Below are positions 7,497-16,800 of a DNA stretch of 64,000 nucleotides, piece by piece. The first letter of the stretch is position 1. Each line of letters begins with the position of its first letter. Origin of the DNA: Falsigemmobacter faecalis (GTDB lineage: Bacteria > Pseudomonadota > Alphaproteobacteria > Rhodobacterales > Rhodobacteraceae); contig NZ_RRAZ01000012.1 in the NCBI RefSeq assembly GCF_003863335.1, positions 1-64,000 on the forward strand, given 5' to 3'. Made by a program: the position numbers and the translations under genes. The notes under the pieces were generated by a model. The model was not told the DNA's origin. It was given only the letters and a program-made list of their open reading frames with translations, and searched no databases.

Positions 7497-8408
7497 ATGG
7501 ATAAAGCCAGCAATCCCGGACGCGGCATCATTTTGATGCTTCTCGCGGTGATGATCTTCGCGGTTCAGGATGCAATCTCGCGCCATCTCGTTGAAAGCTA
7601 CAACGTCTGGTTCGTGATGATGATCCGCTTTCAGGTGATGTTCGCGGCCGTGATGCTGCTGGCGATGAAGCGGGGCCCGGATTTCCGCTCAGCGATCCGC
7701 AGCGGCATGCCGCGGCTGCAGATCTTTCGCTCGGTGCTTCTGGTGGCGCAGACCTGCCTGATTGTGACCTGTTTCACCAAAATCGGTCTGATCAATACCC
7801 ATGCGATCTTTGCCTCCGCGCCGCTGATCGGCGCGGCGCTCTCGGTGCCGATCCTTGGCGAGAAGGTCGGCTGGCGGCGCTGGCTGGCGATCGGGGTGGG
7901 CTTTATCGGGGTTTTGATCATTCTCCAGCCGGGGGCGGACAGCTTTTCGCTGATGTCGCTTCTGGTGCTGATTTCGTCTTTCATGTTCGCCACTTACGGC
8001 GTGGTGACGCGCCTTGTCAGCCGCACCGACAGCGCGGCGGTTTCGCTGTTCTGGGTCGGCTTTGTCGGCGGCATTGTCATGACGCCTCCGGGACTTGCGA
8101 ATATTGAGCCGATTGCCCTGGCGGACTGGCCCTGGATGGCGGTGCTTTGTGTGACGGGGATGCTGGCGCACTGGCTGATGATCATGGCCTTTGAGGCGGC
8201 AGAGCCGAGCGTGATCCAGCCCTTTGCCTATACGCAGCTTGTCTTTGTCTCTTTCATCGGGGTGATTGTCTTTAATGAAGAGCTGAAGACCTCTGTTCTG
8301 ATGGGCACGCCGGTGGTGATCGGCGCGGGTCTTTTCACAATCTGGCGCACCGCGATGAAGGCAAGGGCAGAGAAGCGGGCCAGCCTCTTGCACGACGGGG
8401 GCAACTGA
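7497..8408 (+). CDS. EamA/DMT family transporter, tandem paralogue
   Basis: 303 residues with two EamA repeats and about ten membrane segments. It aligns end to end by eye with the preceding gene: both have QDxxSRxL at the N-terminus, a GLINTHAxF helix, an ILGExVxxxxWxAIGxGF segment and xVxQPFAYxQLVFV. The two could act on different metabolites or as a pair, but sequence does not decide this. It sits three bases downstream of its paralogue and 33 bases upstream of uvrB. Confidence 0.9.
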   Translation: MDKASNPGRGIILMLLAVMIFAVQDAISRHLVESYNVWFVMMIRFQVMFAAVMLLAMKRGPDFRSAIRSGMPRLQIFRSVLLVAQTCLIVTCFTKIGLINTHAIFASAPLIGAALSVPILGEKVGWRRWLAIGVGFIGVLIILQPGADSFSLMSLLVLISSFMFATYGVVTRLVSRTDSAAVSLFWVGFVGGIVMTPPGLANIEPIALADWPWMAVLCVTGMLAHWLMIMAFEAAEPSVIQPFAYTQLVFVSFIGVIVFNEELKTSVLMGTPVVIGAGLFTIWRTAMKARAEKRASLLHDGGN

Positions 8409-8441
8409 CCCCATTTGTGGGGCTGAGCCTGCGGAGACGTT

Positions 8442-10628
8442 ATGCCCCATAATAACATGAATGCCCTGACCGAGCGCCCTGATGTGCTGAGCCGCCCCAA
8501 GCTGGAAGGCGGGCGGGCCTTTGTGCTGCAAACCCCCTTTGAGCCGGCGGGCGACCAGCCGACAGCGATTGCCGAACTGGTGGCGGGGGTTGGCGCGGGA
8601 GAGCACAATCAGGTGCTTCTGGGGGCGACCGGCACCGGCAAGACCTTCACCATGGCCAAGGTCATTGAGCATACGCAGCGCCCGGCGATCATCCTTGCGC
8701 CCAACAAGACCCTGGCTGCGCAGCTTTATGGCGAGTTCAAGGGCTTCTTCCCTGACAATGCCGTCGAATATTTCGTCTCTTACTACGATTACTACCAGCC
8801 CGAGGCCTATGTCGCCCGGACCGATACCTTCATTGAGAAGGAATCCCAGATCAACGAGCAGATCGACCGGATGCGCCACTCGGCCACCCGGGCGCTGCTG
8901 GAGCGCGATGATGTGATCATTGTGGCCTCGGTCTCCTGTATCTATGGTATCGGCTCGGTTGAGACCTATTCGGCCATGACGCAGGACCTGAAGGTCGGCG
9001 CGTTTTACGACCAGCGCGAGTTCATCCGCGAGCTGGTCGCGCAGCAGTATAAGCGCAATGAGGCGGGGTTTCACCGCGGCCATTTCCGCGTGCGCGGTGA
9101 TGTGGTCGAGGTCTGGCCCGCCCACCTTGAGGACCGCGCCTGGCGCTTCAGCTTCTTCGGAGAAGAGCTGGAAACCATTACAGAATTTGATCCGCTGACC
9201 GGGGCGAAAACCGCCTCCTTTGAGCAGATCCGCATCTATGCCAACAGCCATTATGTCACCCCGCGCCCGACCATGTCGCAGGCGATCAAAGGCATCAAAG
9301 ATGAGCTGTTTCACCGGCTGAAACAGCTCAACGAGGAAGGCAAATTGCTAGAGGCCCAGCGGCTGGAGCAGCGCACCAATTTCGACCTTGAGATGCTGGA
9401 GGCCACCGGGGTCTGCAACGGGATTGAGAACTATTCGCGCTATCTGACGGGCCGCGCGCCCGGTGAGCCGCCGCCGACGCTTTTTGAGTTCATCCCCGAT
9501 AATGCCATCGTCTTTGCCGATGAAAGCCATGTCTCGGTGCCGCAGATCGGCGGCATGTATAAAGGCGACTTCCGGCGCAAGATGACGCTGGCGGAACACG
9601 GCTTCCGGCTGCCCTCCTGCATGGACAACCGCCCCCTCAAATTTGAGGAATGGGATGCGATGCGGCCGCAGTCGGTCTTCGTTTCGGCCACGCCCGCGAA
9701 ATGGGAAATGGAACAGGCGGGCGGCGTCTTTGCCGAACAGGTGATCCGCCCGACCGGGCTGCTTGATCCGGTGATTGAGATCCGCCCGGTGAAAACTCAG
9801 GTCGATGATGTGCTTTCTGAGATCCGCATCGTGGCGCAGCAGGGCCTGCGCATCCTGGTCACCACGCTGACCAAACGGATGGCGGAGGATCTGACCGAAT
9901 ATCTGCACGAGCAGGGGGTGCGGGTGCGCTATATGCACTCCGACATCGACACCATTGAGCGGATTGAGATTCTGCGCGATCTGCGGCTCGGGGCTTTTGA
10001 TGTGCTGATCGGCATCAACCTGCTGCGCGAAGGCCTTGATATTCCCGAATGCGGTCTGGTGGCCATTCTGGACGCCGACAAAGAGGGCTTTTTGCGCTCA
10101 GAGACCTCGCTGGTGCAGACCATCGGGCGGGCGGCGCGCAATGCCGATGGCCGGGTCATCATGTATGCCGACAGGATCACCGGCTCGATGGAACGCGCCA
10201 TGGCGGAGACCGACCGGCGGCGCGAAAAGCAGATGGCCTATAACGTCAAACACGGCATCACCCCCGCGACCGTGAAGAAAAACGTCGAGGACGTGCTGGC
10301 GGGCCTCTGGCAGGGCGACACTGACCAGAGCCGCGTTACGGCGAAGGTCGACAGGCCGCTGGTTGGCTCCAACCTCTCGGCGCATCTTGAGGCCCTGCGG
10401 CTGCAGATGCGAAAAGCCGCTGAGAACCTTGAGTTCGAAGAGGCCGCCCGCCTGCGCGATGAGGTGAAACGGCTTGAGGCGGTGGAACTGGCCGTCTCGG
10501 ACGATCCGCTGGCGCGGCAGTCGGTGATCGAGGAGGCGGTGGAAGAGGCGGTTTCGGCGCGCGGCCGCTCTACCGCCGGTCGTCCCGGCCAGCGCGGCGG
10601 CGTGAAGCGGCGTCGCAGCGCGAAGTGA
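8442..10628 (+). CDS. uvrB: Excinuclease ABC subunit B
   Basis: 728 residues, slightly long for UvrB. It carries Walker [10 protein letters not shown] (about 62-70) and the beta-hairpin region [10 protein letters not shown] that clamps damaged DNA. Helicase motif FADESHVS, motif [14 protein letters not shown], and a C-terminal UVR domain ([19 protein letters not shown]) that contacts UvrC follow in order. UvrB verifies lesions passed on by UvrA and loads UvrC in nucleotide excision repair. The last 45 residues are Arg/Gly-rich and probably disordered. An alternative ATG lies five codons in (8457). No other uvr gene is nearby. Confidence 0.98.
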   Translation: MPHNNMNALTERPDVLSRPKLEGGRAFVLQTPFEPAGDQPTAIAELVAGVGAGEHNQVLLGATGTGKTFTMAKVIEHTQRPAIILAPNKTLAAQLYGEFKGFFPDNAVEYFVSYYDYYQPEAYVARTDTFIEKESQINEQIDRMRHSATRALLERDDVIIVASVSCIYGIGSVETYSAMTQDLKVGAFYDQREFIRELVAQQYKRNEAGFHRGHFRVRGDVVEVWPAHLEDRAWRFSFFGEELETITEFDPLTGAKTASFEQIRIYANSHYVTPRPTMSQAIKGIKDELFHRLKQLNEEGKLLEAQRLEQRTNFDLEMLEATGVCNGIENYSRYLTGRAPGEPPPTLFEFIPDNAIVFADESHVSVPQIGGMYKGDFRRKMTLAEHGFRLPSCMDNRPLKFEEWDAMRPQSVFVSATPAKWEMEQAGGVFAEQVIRPTGLLDPVIEIRPVKTQVDDVLSEIRIVAQQGLRILVTTLTKRMAEDLTEYLHEQGVRVRYMHSDIDTIERIEILRDLRLGAFDVLIGINLLREGLDIPECGLVAILDADKEGFLRSETSLVQTIGRAARNADGRVIMYADRITGSMERAMAETDRRREKQMAYNVKHGITPATVKKNVEDVLAGLWQGDTDQSRVTAKVDRPLVGSNLSAHLEALRLQMRKAAENLEFEEAARLRDEVKRLEAVELAVSDDPLARQSVIEEAVEEAVSARGRSTAGRPGQRGGVKRRRSAK

Positions 10629-10744
10629 TGCGGGTGGCGCCCGCTGCAACACCGGCTCTGTCAAAGCTAGGTCGCGGTTATGGGTGCTAAGAGCCTTGGC
10701 CCGCTCAGATGATGCTGAGCGGAGCTACGACAGGCGATGACGAT

Positions 10745-11287
10745 CTATCTGCGGGCGTCCCGGCCCGCGGAGCGGGCGTTGGCCAGATCCAGCTCGGCCC
10801 CGGTCAGCCCGACCCGGCCCCGTACCAGCACATCGCCCCGGCGCAGCATGGGATATTTAAGGATCCAGTCGCGGTAGCCGTCATTGGTGACAATACGCAG
10901 CTTGCGCCGCTTTGCCCGCTCCAGAAGCTCCAGATCTGCGATTTTGCCCTTGCCGACCACGGTGATGTCGCGCGGCTGAACGCCGATATGGGGCGCCAGC
11001 ATCTCCGGCCCGCTCCAGCGGTCAAAGACCAGCCAGCCGACATTGGCGTCAAAGACCACCTCGGGACGATAGCCGCTTTGTTGCAACAGGGTGATAACGC
11101 GGCGCAGCGCGCGCAGATCGGGGTTGTTGTTCGCCCAGTGCAGCACATTTGAGCCGTCGACCAGGATGGGTTTTCCGGGCGCTGGCCAGAGCCGTTTGAG
11201 AATGATCCCGAGAAGCGCAAAGAGGATCAGCCAGGCTCCGATGCCATTGGCCTCAAGGAGCGCGAAAATATCGGTTAAAGCAGGCAC
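10745..11287 (-). CDS. Membrane-anchored Zc3h12a-like PIN/NYN ribonuclease
   Basis: 180 residues. A single membrane helix (about 15-31) is followed by a PIN-like domain: ILVDGSNVLHW with D44, VVFDAN with D80, GKIADLELLERA with D118, and TNDGYRDW with D136/D140. These fit the acidic metal site of the Zc3h12a/NYN ribonuclease family. The predicted product is an inner-membrane-tethered endoribonuclease facing the cytoplasm. No partner gene is visible. The target is unknown. It converges on uvrB with a short spacer, and the GlsB-type gene lies 70 bases upstream. Confidence 0.82.
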   Translation of the reverse strand: MPALTDIFALLEANGIGAWLILFALLGIILKRLWPAPGKPILVDGSNVLHWANNNPDLRALRRVITLLQQSGYRPEVVFDANVGWLVFDRWSGPEMLAPHIGVQPRDITVVGKGKIADLELLERAKRRKLRIVTNDGYRDWILKYPMLRRGDVLVRGRVGLTGAELDLANARSAGRDARR

Positions 11288-11357
11288 GTCAGGTCTTTCA
11301 GATCAGACGGGCGACCCCCTGAGGCCGCCCGTTCCGGCAGGATGTTTTGTCGGCGCT

Positions 11358-11612
11358 TCAGGCGCGTTTGACAAGGCGCAACAGCAGCAAAAGAATGATC
11401 GCACCAATGACGGCGTGGATGATCGCGGCCAGGATGCCACCGTCGGTCATAAAGCCGATGCGCGGGAAGATCAGCCCGGCGATGAAAGCACCCAGGATGC
11501 CGACGACAATATTTCCAACGAGGCCAAAGCCATAGCCCGAGACGATCTGACCCGCCAGCCAGCCCGCAACGGCGCCGATGACGAGCATAATGATAAGACT
11601 TTCGATACCCAT
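11358..11612 (-). CDS. GlsB/YeaQ/YmgE family membrane protein
   Basis: 84 residues with three hydrophobic, glycine-rich helices and the family pattern AGWLAGQIVSGYGFGLVGNI followed by GAFIAG and a final IGAIILLLLLRLV segment. Members are small inner-membrane proteins often linked to general stress; the molecular role is unknown. The old label transglycosylase-associated protein is not supported by any catalytic motif. The ATG at 11612 has GGAGGAAAGG directly upstream, which decides the start over a longer in-frame option. Confidence 0.9.
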   Translation of the reverse strand: MGIESLIIMLVIGAVAGWLAGQIVSGYGFGLVGNIVVGILGAFIAGLIFPRIGFMTDGGILAAIIHAVIGAIILLLLLRLVKRA

Positions 11613-11754
11613 ATTACCTTTCCTCCAAATTGAATGGTCTCCGCCATCCAACTTCAAGGATGCGCCCCGGTTGCCGGTGTCGCAAGATTTTCATGGATTT
11701 CGCTTGGAATGACGTAATTTTCGTCGAAAATGTCACAGAAAAGGGCCAAATCCC

Positions 11755-12225
11755 TCAGCTGCGGTGATAGGGCCCGCCGGAGAGAATGGTCGTCGCGCGG
11801 TAGAGCTGTTCGGCCAGCATCACGCGCACCAGCATATGCGGCCAGACCATCCGCCCGAAACTGATCGCATGGCCCGCGCGGGCGCGCAGCGCCGGGTCAA
11901 TGCCGTCGGCACCGCCGATGACAAAGGCGAGGTCCTGATGACCGGCATCACGCCAGCGGCGCAGATGATCGGCAAACTCGGGGCTTGAATGCACCGTGCC
12001 GCGTTCATCCATCACCACGATAAAGGCATTGGCGGGAATGGCACGGGCAAGCAGCTGCGCTTCGGCACCCATGCCCATGTTCTTCTTGTCCTCGACCTCA
12101 TGTTCGGTCGCAGGCCCAAGGCTGAGGCTGCGGCCGGTGCGGGCGAAGCGCTCAAGATAATCGTCGGTCAGGGCGCGCTCTGGGCCGGAGCGAAGCCGGC
12201 CCACTGCGCAGATCTGCACACGCAT
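11755..12225 (-). CDS. rlmH: 23S rRNA pseudouridine-1915 N3-methyltransferase RlmH
   Basis: 156 residues, the usual RlmH size, with the SPOUT-class knot: FVIGGADGID (SAM-binding loop) and the conserved C-terminal end MLAEQLYRATTILSGGPYHR. RlmH methylates N3 of pseudouridine 1915 in helix 69 of 23S rRNA on assembled 70S ribosomes. Its ATG shares one base with the rsfS stop codon (TGATG), the familiar rsfS-rlmH arrangement. The start MRVQICAVGRL matches family N-termini. Confidence 0.96.
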   Translation of the reverse strand: MRVQICAVGRLRSGPERALTDDYLERFARTGRSLSLGPATEHEVEDKKNMGMGAEAQLLARAIPANAFIVVMDERGTVHSSPEFADHLRRWRDAGHQDLAFVIGGADGIDPALRARAGHAISFGRMVWPHMLVRVMLAEQLYRATTILSGGPYHRS

Positions 12226-12677
12226 CAGCGCGGCGTGGTATGTGCCGCGCCGGGCATCCACATCTTCTCAAGCTGATAGAACTCGCGCACTTCCGGACGG
12301 AAGATATGCACGATGACATCGCTTGAATCGACCAGCACCCAGTCGGCGGTCTCTTTGCCTTCCATCTTCGCGAAGATGCGGAACTGCTCTTTGAGACGTT
12401 CCGACAGCTTTTCTGCGATGGCAGCGACCTGACGGCTTGAGCGGCCCGAGCAGATCACCATGTAATCCGCGACATCGGAGCGACCACGCAGGTCGATCTC
12501 GACGATTTCTTCGGCTTTGTCGTCGTCAAGCGAAGCCAGCACGGCATCGAGGACGTCTTTTGCGGTAAAGTCTGCGGGGACTGTGCGGCCCTCGCGGGGA
12601 CCGACCGGCAGGCCGGTCGCAGGATCGGAGTGAGACAGGGGACTAACCTCCAGCAACGTGCCGCAGAACCCCGGCAC
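12225..12677 (-). CDS. rsfS: Ribosome silencing factor RsfS
   Basis: The conserved RsfS domain spans the end of the protein: EIDLRGRSDVADYMVICSG, then RQVAAIAEKL and ADWVLVDSSDVIVHIF. RsfS binds ribosomal protein L14 and blocks subunit joining under starvation. The start is uncertain. The annotated GTG (12677) has no good ribosome-binding site. An in-frame CTG at 12636-12638 has GGAGG eight bases upstream and would give LSHSDPATG at the N-terminus. A TTG at 12656 is a third option. No ATG lies near the domain start. It is followed by rlmH with a one-base overlap. Confidence 0.92.
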   Translation of the reverse strand: MPGFCGTLLEVSPLSHSDPATGLPVGPREGRTVPADFTAKDVLDAVLASLDDDKAEEIVEIDLRGRSDVADYMVICSGRSSRQVAAIAEKLSERLKEQFRIFAKMEGKETADWVLVDSSDVIVHIFRPEVREFYQLEKMWMPGAAHTTPR

Positions 12678-13102
12678 CGGGTATAAGCCCTAAAATAGCA
12701 GTCACAGGCGTTGGAAACAACGCCCCCGGGCCAAAGGGGCTTTCTAAGGCCGCTATGTCGCAGCTGCAAGCGGATAGACTTGCGCTCCGCATAATCGTGA
12801 ACGGGCTGATATAAGCCCCCCGCGGCCGCGCCGATGCAGGAGATCTGATGCGCGGCAGGAATTAATGCGCAAATGCCTCGTCTGAGGAAAGATACTTGCG
12901 CCAAAGGCCGTTTCAGCCTATCTGATCCTCCATGATGATCTATTTCGACATCACAGATCACGCGCGCCTGCCGCAGCGTTTCGCCCGCAACGACCGGGCG
13001 TCGATTTCGCGACTTCGCTGAAGCCGGATCTTTCACGCGTCTGCGCGCGTGCTGCCGTTTCGCACGCGCTTTCCCTGACTAAGCCAAATCGAGAGATGAG
13101 CC
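12678..13102. other. Intergenic region between rsfS and leuC
   Basis: 425 bases between divergent genes. It holds a perfect hairpin GGCGTTG-GAAA-CAACGCC with a GNRA loop (12707-12724) and a 29-codon ORF (12932-13021), listed separately. The leuC promoter must lie here, but I see no clear sigma70 pair and no leucine-codon-rich attenuator peptide. Confidence 0.6.
12932..13021 (+). pseudogene. Possible glycosyltransferase N-terminal remnant
   Basis: A short reading frame of 29 residues starting MMIYFDITDHARL and continuing RFARNDRASISRLR before a TGA. The pattern resembles the first residues of some alphaproteobacterial glycosyltransferases (MIYFDxTDLVxY...NxRVSGIQRV). The rest of such a gene is absent. 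It could instead be a chance ORF or a short leader peptide for leuC. There is no strong ribosome-binding site. Confidence 0.25.
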
Positions 13103-14521
13103 ATGACCGCTCCGCGCACGCTCTATGACAAAATCTGGGACGACCACGTCGTTCATACGTCCGAAGACGGCACCTGCCTGCTTTATATCGACCGCCATCT
13201 GGTCCATGAAGTGACCAGCCCCCAGGCCTTTGAAGGTCTGCGGATGGCGGGCCGTAAAGTGCGCGCGCCGGAGAAGACCATCGCTGTGCCGGATCACAAC
13301 GTCCCCACCACTGAGGGCCGTGACACCCACATCGACAACGAGGAATCGCGGATCCAGGTCGAGGCGCTTGATAAAAACGCCAAAGACTTCGGCATCAACT
13401 ATTACCCCGTCAGCGACATCCGTCAGGGCATCGTGCATATCGTCGGCCCCGAGCAGGGCTGGACGCTGCCGGGCATGACCGTGGTCTGCGGCGACAGCCA
13501 TACCGCCACCCATGGCGCGTTTGGCGCTCTGGCGCATGGCATCGGCACTTCTGAGGTGGAGCATGTTCTGGCCACCCAGACGCTGATCCAGAAGAAATCG
13601 ATGAATATGAAAGTGGAAATCACCGGCAAACTGCGCCCCGGTGTGACCGCGAAAGACATCACCCTGTCGGTGATCGGGGCAACCGGCACCGCCGGCGGCA
13701 CCGGCTATGTCATCGAATATTGCGGCGAAGCGATCCGGGATCTGTCGATGGAAGGCCGTATGACGGTCTGCAATATGGCCATCGAGGGCGGTGCCCGCGC
13801 TGGTCTGATCGCGCCCGATGAGAAGACCTTCGCCTATGTCACCGGCCGTCCGCATGCCCCGAAAGGCGAGCAGCTCGACGCCGCGATCGCCTATTGGAAA
13901 ACCCTCTTCACCGATGAGGGCGCGCATTTCGACAAGGTCGTGGTGCTGAAGGGCGAAGAGATTGAGCCGGTTGTGACCTGGGGCACCTCGCCCGAGGATG
14001 TGCTCGGGATCTCGGGCGTTGTGCCGCATCCCGAAAGCTTCACCGGTGGTAAGATTGAAGCGGCCCGCCGCTCGCTGGACTATATGGGCCTTGAGCCGGG
14101 CACGCCGCTGAAGGACATCAAAATTGATGCCGTCTTCATCGGCTCCTGCACCAACGGCCGGATCGAAGATCTGCGCGCTGCAGCCGAAGTGCTGAAGGGC
14201 AAAAAGATCGCACCGGGCGTGCGCGGCATGGTCGTTCCGGGCTCGGGTCTTGTGCGGGCGCAGGCCGAGGCTGAGGGGCTGGCACAGATCTTCCTTGATG
14301 CGGGCTTTGAATGGCGTCTGGCCGGCTGCTCGATGTGTCTGGCGATGAACCCCGACCAGCTGGCACCGGGCGAGCGTTGCGCGGCCACCTCGAACCGCAA
14401 CTTTGAGGGCCGTCAGGGCCGCGGCGGGCGCACCCATCTGCTGAGCCCCGGCATGGCTGCGGCAGCCGCCGTCACCGGGTATCTGACCGATGTGCGCGAG
14501 CTGATGGCAGAGACCGTCTGA
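13103..14521 (+). CDS. leuC: 3-isopropylmalate dehydratase large subunit
   Basis: 472 residues. Aconitase-family motifs are clear: [28 protein letters not shown] and [14 protein letters not shown], whose three cysteines bind the [4Fe-4S] cluster. With LeuD it isomerises 2-isopropylmalate to 3-isopropylmalate in leucine synthesis. GAGAG lies a short distance before the ATG. leuD follows 573 bases later, after an inserted membrane-protein gene, and leuB lies 3.2 kb downstream. All run in the same direction. Confidence 0.98.
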   Translation: MTAPRTLYDKIWDDHVVHTSEDGTCLLYIDRHLVHEVTSPQAFEGLRMAGRKVRAPEKTIAVPDHNVPTTEGRDTHIDNEESRIQVEALDKNAKDFGINYYPVSDIRQGIVHIVGPEQGWTLPGMTVVCGDSHTATHGAFGALAHGIGTSEVEHVLATQTLIQKKSMNMKVEITGKLRPGVTAKDITLSVIGATGTAGGTGYVIEYCGEAIRDLSMEGRMTVCNMAIEGGARAGLIAPDEKTFAYVTGRPHAPKGEQLDAAIAYWKTLFTDEGAHFDKVVVLKGEEIEPVVTWGTSPEDVLGISGVVPHPESFTGGKIEAARRSLDYMGLEPGTPLKDIKIDAVFIGSCTNGRIEDLRAAAEVLKGKKIAPGVRGMVVPGSGLVRAQAEAEGLAQIFLDAGFEWRLAGCSMCLAMNPDQLAPGERCAATSNRNFEGRQGRGGRTHLLSPGMAAAAAVTGYLTDVRELMAETV

Positions 14522-14569
14522 GACAGGCCCCGCAGGGGGTATAAGATCAACCAGCGACAGGGAACGGAA

Positions 14570-15082
14570 ATGAAAGGCTCGACGATTGCTCTGACTGCCG
14601 GTGTGCTGGCCCTTCTGGGTGGCATGATTGCGCTTTTGTTCCCGCTTCCCGCGGGGATTGCCGTCACCACCTTCACGGGGGCGGCTTTCCTGATCGCGGG
14701 GGCCTTTGGTCTCTTTGGTGCCTTCTCGCAACAGGGCATGCCCAGGCGCGGCTGGGTGGCGTTTCTGGCGCTGCTGCAGCTTGTCCTTGGCGTGGCGATC
14801 CTTGCGGATCCGCTGGCGGGGCTGGTGTCGCTGACCATTATCGCGGGCAGCTTCTTTCTGGCCTCTGGTGTGGTGCGGCTGATGCTGGCCTGGCGGCTGC
14901 GCCAGCAGGCCAGCCCGCTTTTGCTGGCGCTGACGGGGCTTTTGTCGCTGGGGCTTGGTCTTTACGTCTTCTTCTCTCCGGCCACGGCGAGCACGGTGCT
15001 TCTGGGCACGCTGCTGGCGGTCGAACTTCTTTCTGCCGGTGTTGCCCTGGTCGGTCTGGGGCTGGCGCTGCGCAAATTGTGA
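14570..15082 (+). CDS. HdeD-like DUF308 membrane protein
   Basis: 170 residues, nearly all hydrophobic, with about six membrane helices arranged as DUF308 repeats (ALLGGMIALLFPLPAGI, LVLGVAILADPLAGLVSLT, LSLGLGLYVFFSP). The FP/DP after each GxxLL helix is characteristic of HdeD-type proteins, which are linked to acid resistance in E. coli. The function here is unknown. It lies between leuC and leuD, 48 and 12 bases away, on the same strand, so it is probably cotranscribed. No link to leucine synthesis is known to me. Confidence 0.85.
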   Translation: MKGSTIALTAGVLALLGGMIALLFPLPAGIAVTTFTGAAFLIAGAFGLFGAFSQQGMPRRGWVAFLALLQLVLGVAILADPLAGLVSLTIIAGSFFLASGVVRLMLAWRLRQQASPLLLALTGLLSLGLGLYVFFSPATASTVLLGTLLAVELLSAGVALVGLGLALRKL

Positions 15083-15094
15083 CAGGCATCTGAC

Positions 15095-15700
15095 ATGGAT
15101 AAATTCACCACCCTCACCGGGATCGCGGCGCCCATGCCGCTGGTCAATATCGACACCGATATGATCATCCCCAAACAGTTTCTCAAAACCATCCAGCGTT
15201 CGGGCCTTGGCAAGAACCTGTTTGATGAGATGCGCTTTAACCAGGACGGCAGCGAGATCGCGGATTTCGTGCTGAACCAGCCCGCTTACCGCAGCGCTGA
15301 AATCATCATCGCCGGCGATAACTTCGGCTGTGGCTCCTCGCGCGAGCATGCGCCCTGGGCGCTGCTGGATTTCGGCATCCGCTGCGTCATCTCGACGAGC
15401 TTTGCTGACATCTTCTTCAACAACTGCTTCAAGAACGGCATCCTGCCGATCCGTCTGTCCGAAGAGCAGGTCGGGATCCTGATGGAGGACGCCCGCAAAG
15501 GCGCCAATGCCCGCATGACCGTCGATCTGGCGGCGCAGACCGTGACCTCCTCGGATGGTCAGGTCTTCAGCTTTGAGGTGGATGCCTTCAAAAAGCACTG
15601 CCTGCTGAACGGTCTGGATGACATCGGCCTCAGCCTTGAGAAGGTTTCCTCGATCGACGCCTTTGAGCAAACCGCCGGGACAAAACGTCCCTGGGTCTGA
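15095..15700 (+). CDS. leuD: 3-isopropylmalate dehydratase small subunit
   Basis: 201 residues, the normal LeuD length. Family motifs include [16 protein letters not shown] near residue 20 and [17 protein letters not shown] around 73-89, the swivelling-domain active-site loop. It completes the isomerase with LeuC. A terminator follows at 15723-15757, so the leuC-hdeD-leuD unit ends here and leuB is transcribed separately. Confidence 0.98.
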   Translation: MDKFTTLTGIAAPMPLVNIDTDMIIPKQFLKTIQRSGLGKNLFDEMRFNQDGSEIADFVLNQPAYRSAEIIIAGDNFGCGSSREHAPWALLDFGIRCVISTSFADIFFNNCFKNGILPIRLSEEQVGILMEDARKGANARMTVDLAAQTVTSSDGQVFSFEVDAFKKHCLLNGLDDIGLSLEKVSSIDAFEQTAGTKRPWV

Positions 15701-15722
15701 AAACGGCCGCAGTGAAATAAGG

Positions 15723-15757
15723 AAAAGGGCCGCCAGGTAAGGAATGGCGGCCCTTTT
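15723..15757 (+). terminator. Terminator after leuD
   Basis: AAAAGGGCCGCCA pairs with TGGCGGCCCTTTT across a nine-base loop, a classic A-tract/T-tract intrinsic terminator. Confidence 0.9.
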
Positions 15758-15963
15758 CATTTGTAAAAAATGATGCAATCGGGCGACAGGTTGTTCGCTT
15801 TTCTGCCGCAATCCGCTGTTCTGCTATCGGTGTAGTTGCGCGGACGGGAGGGAGCGGGCAGGATTTGGGCAAAATTAAGGCAATCCGCCGTGATGAGCGG
15901 AGACAGGCAGAGATCGTGCAGACAGACCGGCGCACCTTCCGCCCGAGGGAGGAAGACGTAACC

Positions 15964-16800
15964 ATGATCACGCGTTTCACCGGTGCATTCGTGCGCATGG
16001 TGCTGGTTATGCTGCTGATTGCTTTGCCTTCGATGCTGCTTGAAAGTGATGCCGACACCCGTCAGATCATCGCGCTGCTTGCCCTTTTTGCGGGCGGTCT
16101 GGTGCTGGTGGAATATGGCGCCCTCTATCCCAGTCTGATTGAATTTCGCGACGCGTCGCCCTTTAACCGGCTGCGCTTTGCGATGCTTTTCGTGACGGTG
16201 GCGATTTTATCGCTGATTGAGCGCGGTGAGGTTGTGCCAAGCCTGCTCTCCTCGCTGCTGGGGCATCTCGGGCAGACGATCGGCGGCGCGATTGATTTCC
16301 CCTTCAGCCCGGTGCGGCTGGTTATCGGTGCCCTCTCGTCAGAGATGCCGCCCGAGCATCTGGACCGGGTGCGCGCGGCTGCGGGGATCAGCTATCTGGT
16401 TTCGCTGATCAGCCTGGTGATCTTTGTGTTTTTGATGCGCAGCGGGCGCTGGCCGGGGCGGGGGACCAGCTTCAATGTCTGGGTGAACCTGCCGACGTTT
16501 GATCCGACCGCGGGCCGCGATGTGGTTTACCGGCTGGAGCGCGATGCCCGCGTTAACATTTTGTTAGGCTTTATGCTGCCATTCCTGATCCTGCTCGGTA
16601 TGGCGCAGGCAGCGGGCAGCCTGCCGCCCGTTATGCTTCCGGACCCGCAGATGCTGATCTGGGGGATTGCTGCCTGGTGCTTTTTGCCTGCCTCTCTCTT
16701 TATGCGCGGCATCGCCATGAACCGCATCGCCGCGATGATCCGCGAGCAGCGCCGCCTGGCAGATACCGCCGGGCCGGGGCAGCGCTTTGTGCCTGCCTGA
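15964..16800 (+). CDS. Conserved multi-pass membrane protein, unknown function
   Basis: 278 residues. I see five to six hydrophobic segments (about 10-25, 35-55, 70-85, 145-160, 205-225, 230-250) separated by charged loops such as RSGRWPGRG. No catalytic motif is recognisable. GGGAGGA lies about ten bases before the ATG, and the upstream in-frame stretch is Arg-rich and not membrane-like, which supports this start. The secreted EEP-family gene downstream overlaps its 3' end, suggesting a functional pair. Confidence 0.75.
   Translation: MITRFTGAFVRMVLVMLLIALPSMLLESDADTRQIIALLALFAGGLVLVEYGALYPSLIEFRDASPFNRLRFAMLFVTVAILSLIERGEVVPSLLSSLLGHLGQTIGGAIDFPFSPVRLVIGALSSEMPPEHLDRVRAAAGISYLVSLISLVIFVFLMRSGRWPGRGTSFNVWVNLPTFDPTAGRDVVYRLERDARVNILLGFMLPFLILLGMAQAAGSLPPVMLPDPQMLIWGIAAWCFLPASLFMRGIAMNRIAAMIREQRRLADTAGPGQRFVPA

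Noticed and set aside
11629-11658. Sigma32-like pair CTTGAA-15-CCATTCAAT before the GlsB-type gene
   Set aside because: The implied transcript start would fall within the ribosome-binding site, so it is probably chance.
13079-15811. Very long antisense open frame (about 910 codons) opposite leuC, hdeD and leuD
   Set aside because: It is the mirror of well-supported genes in GC-rich DNA, has no domain or ribosome-binding site, and reads as low-complexity His/Arg/Gln-rich sequence.
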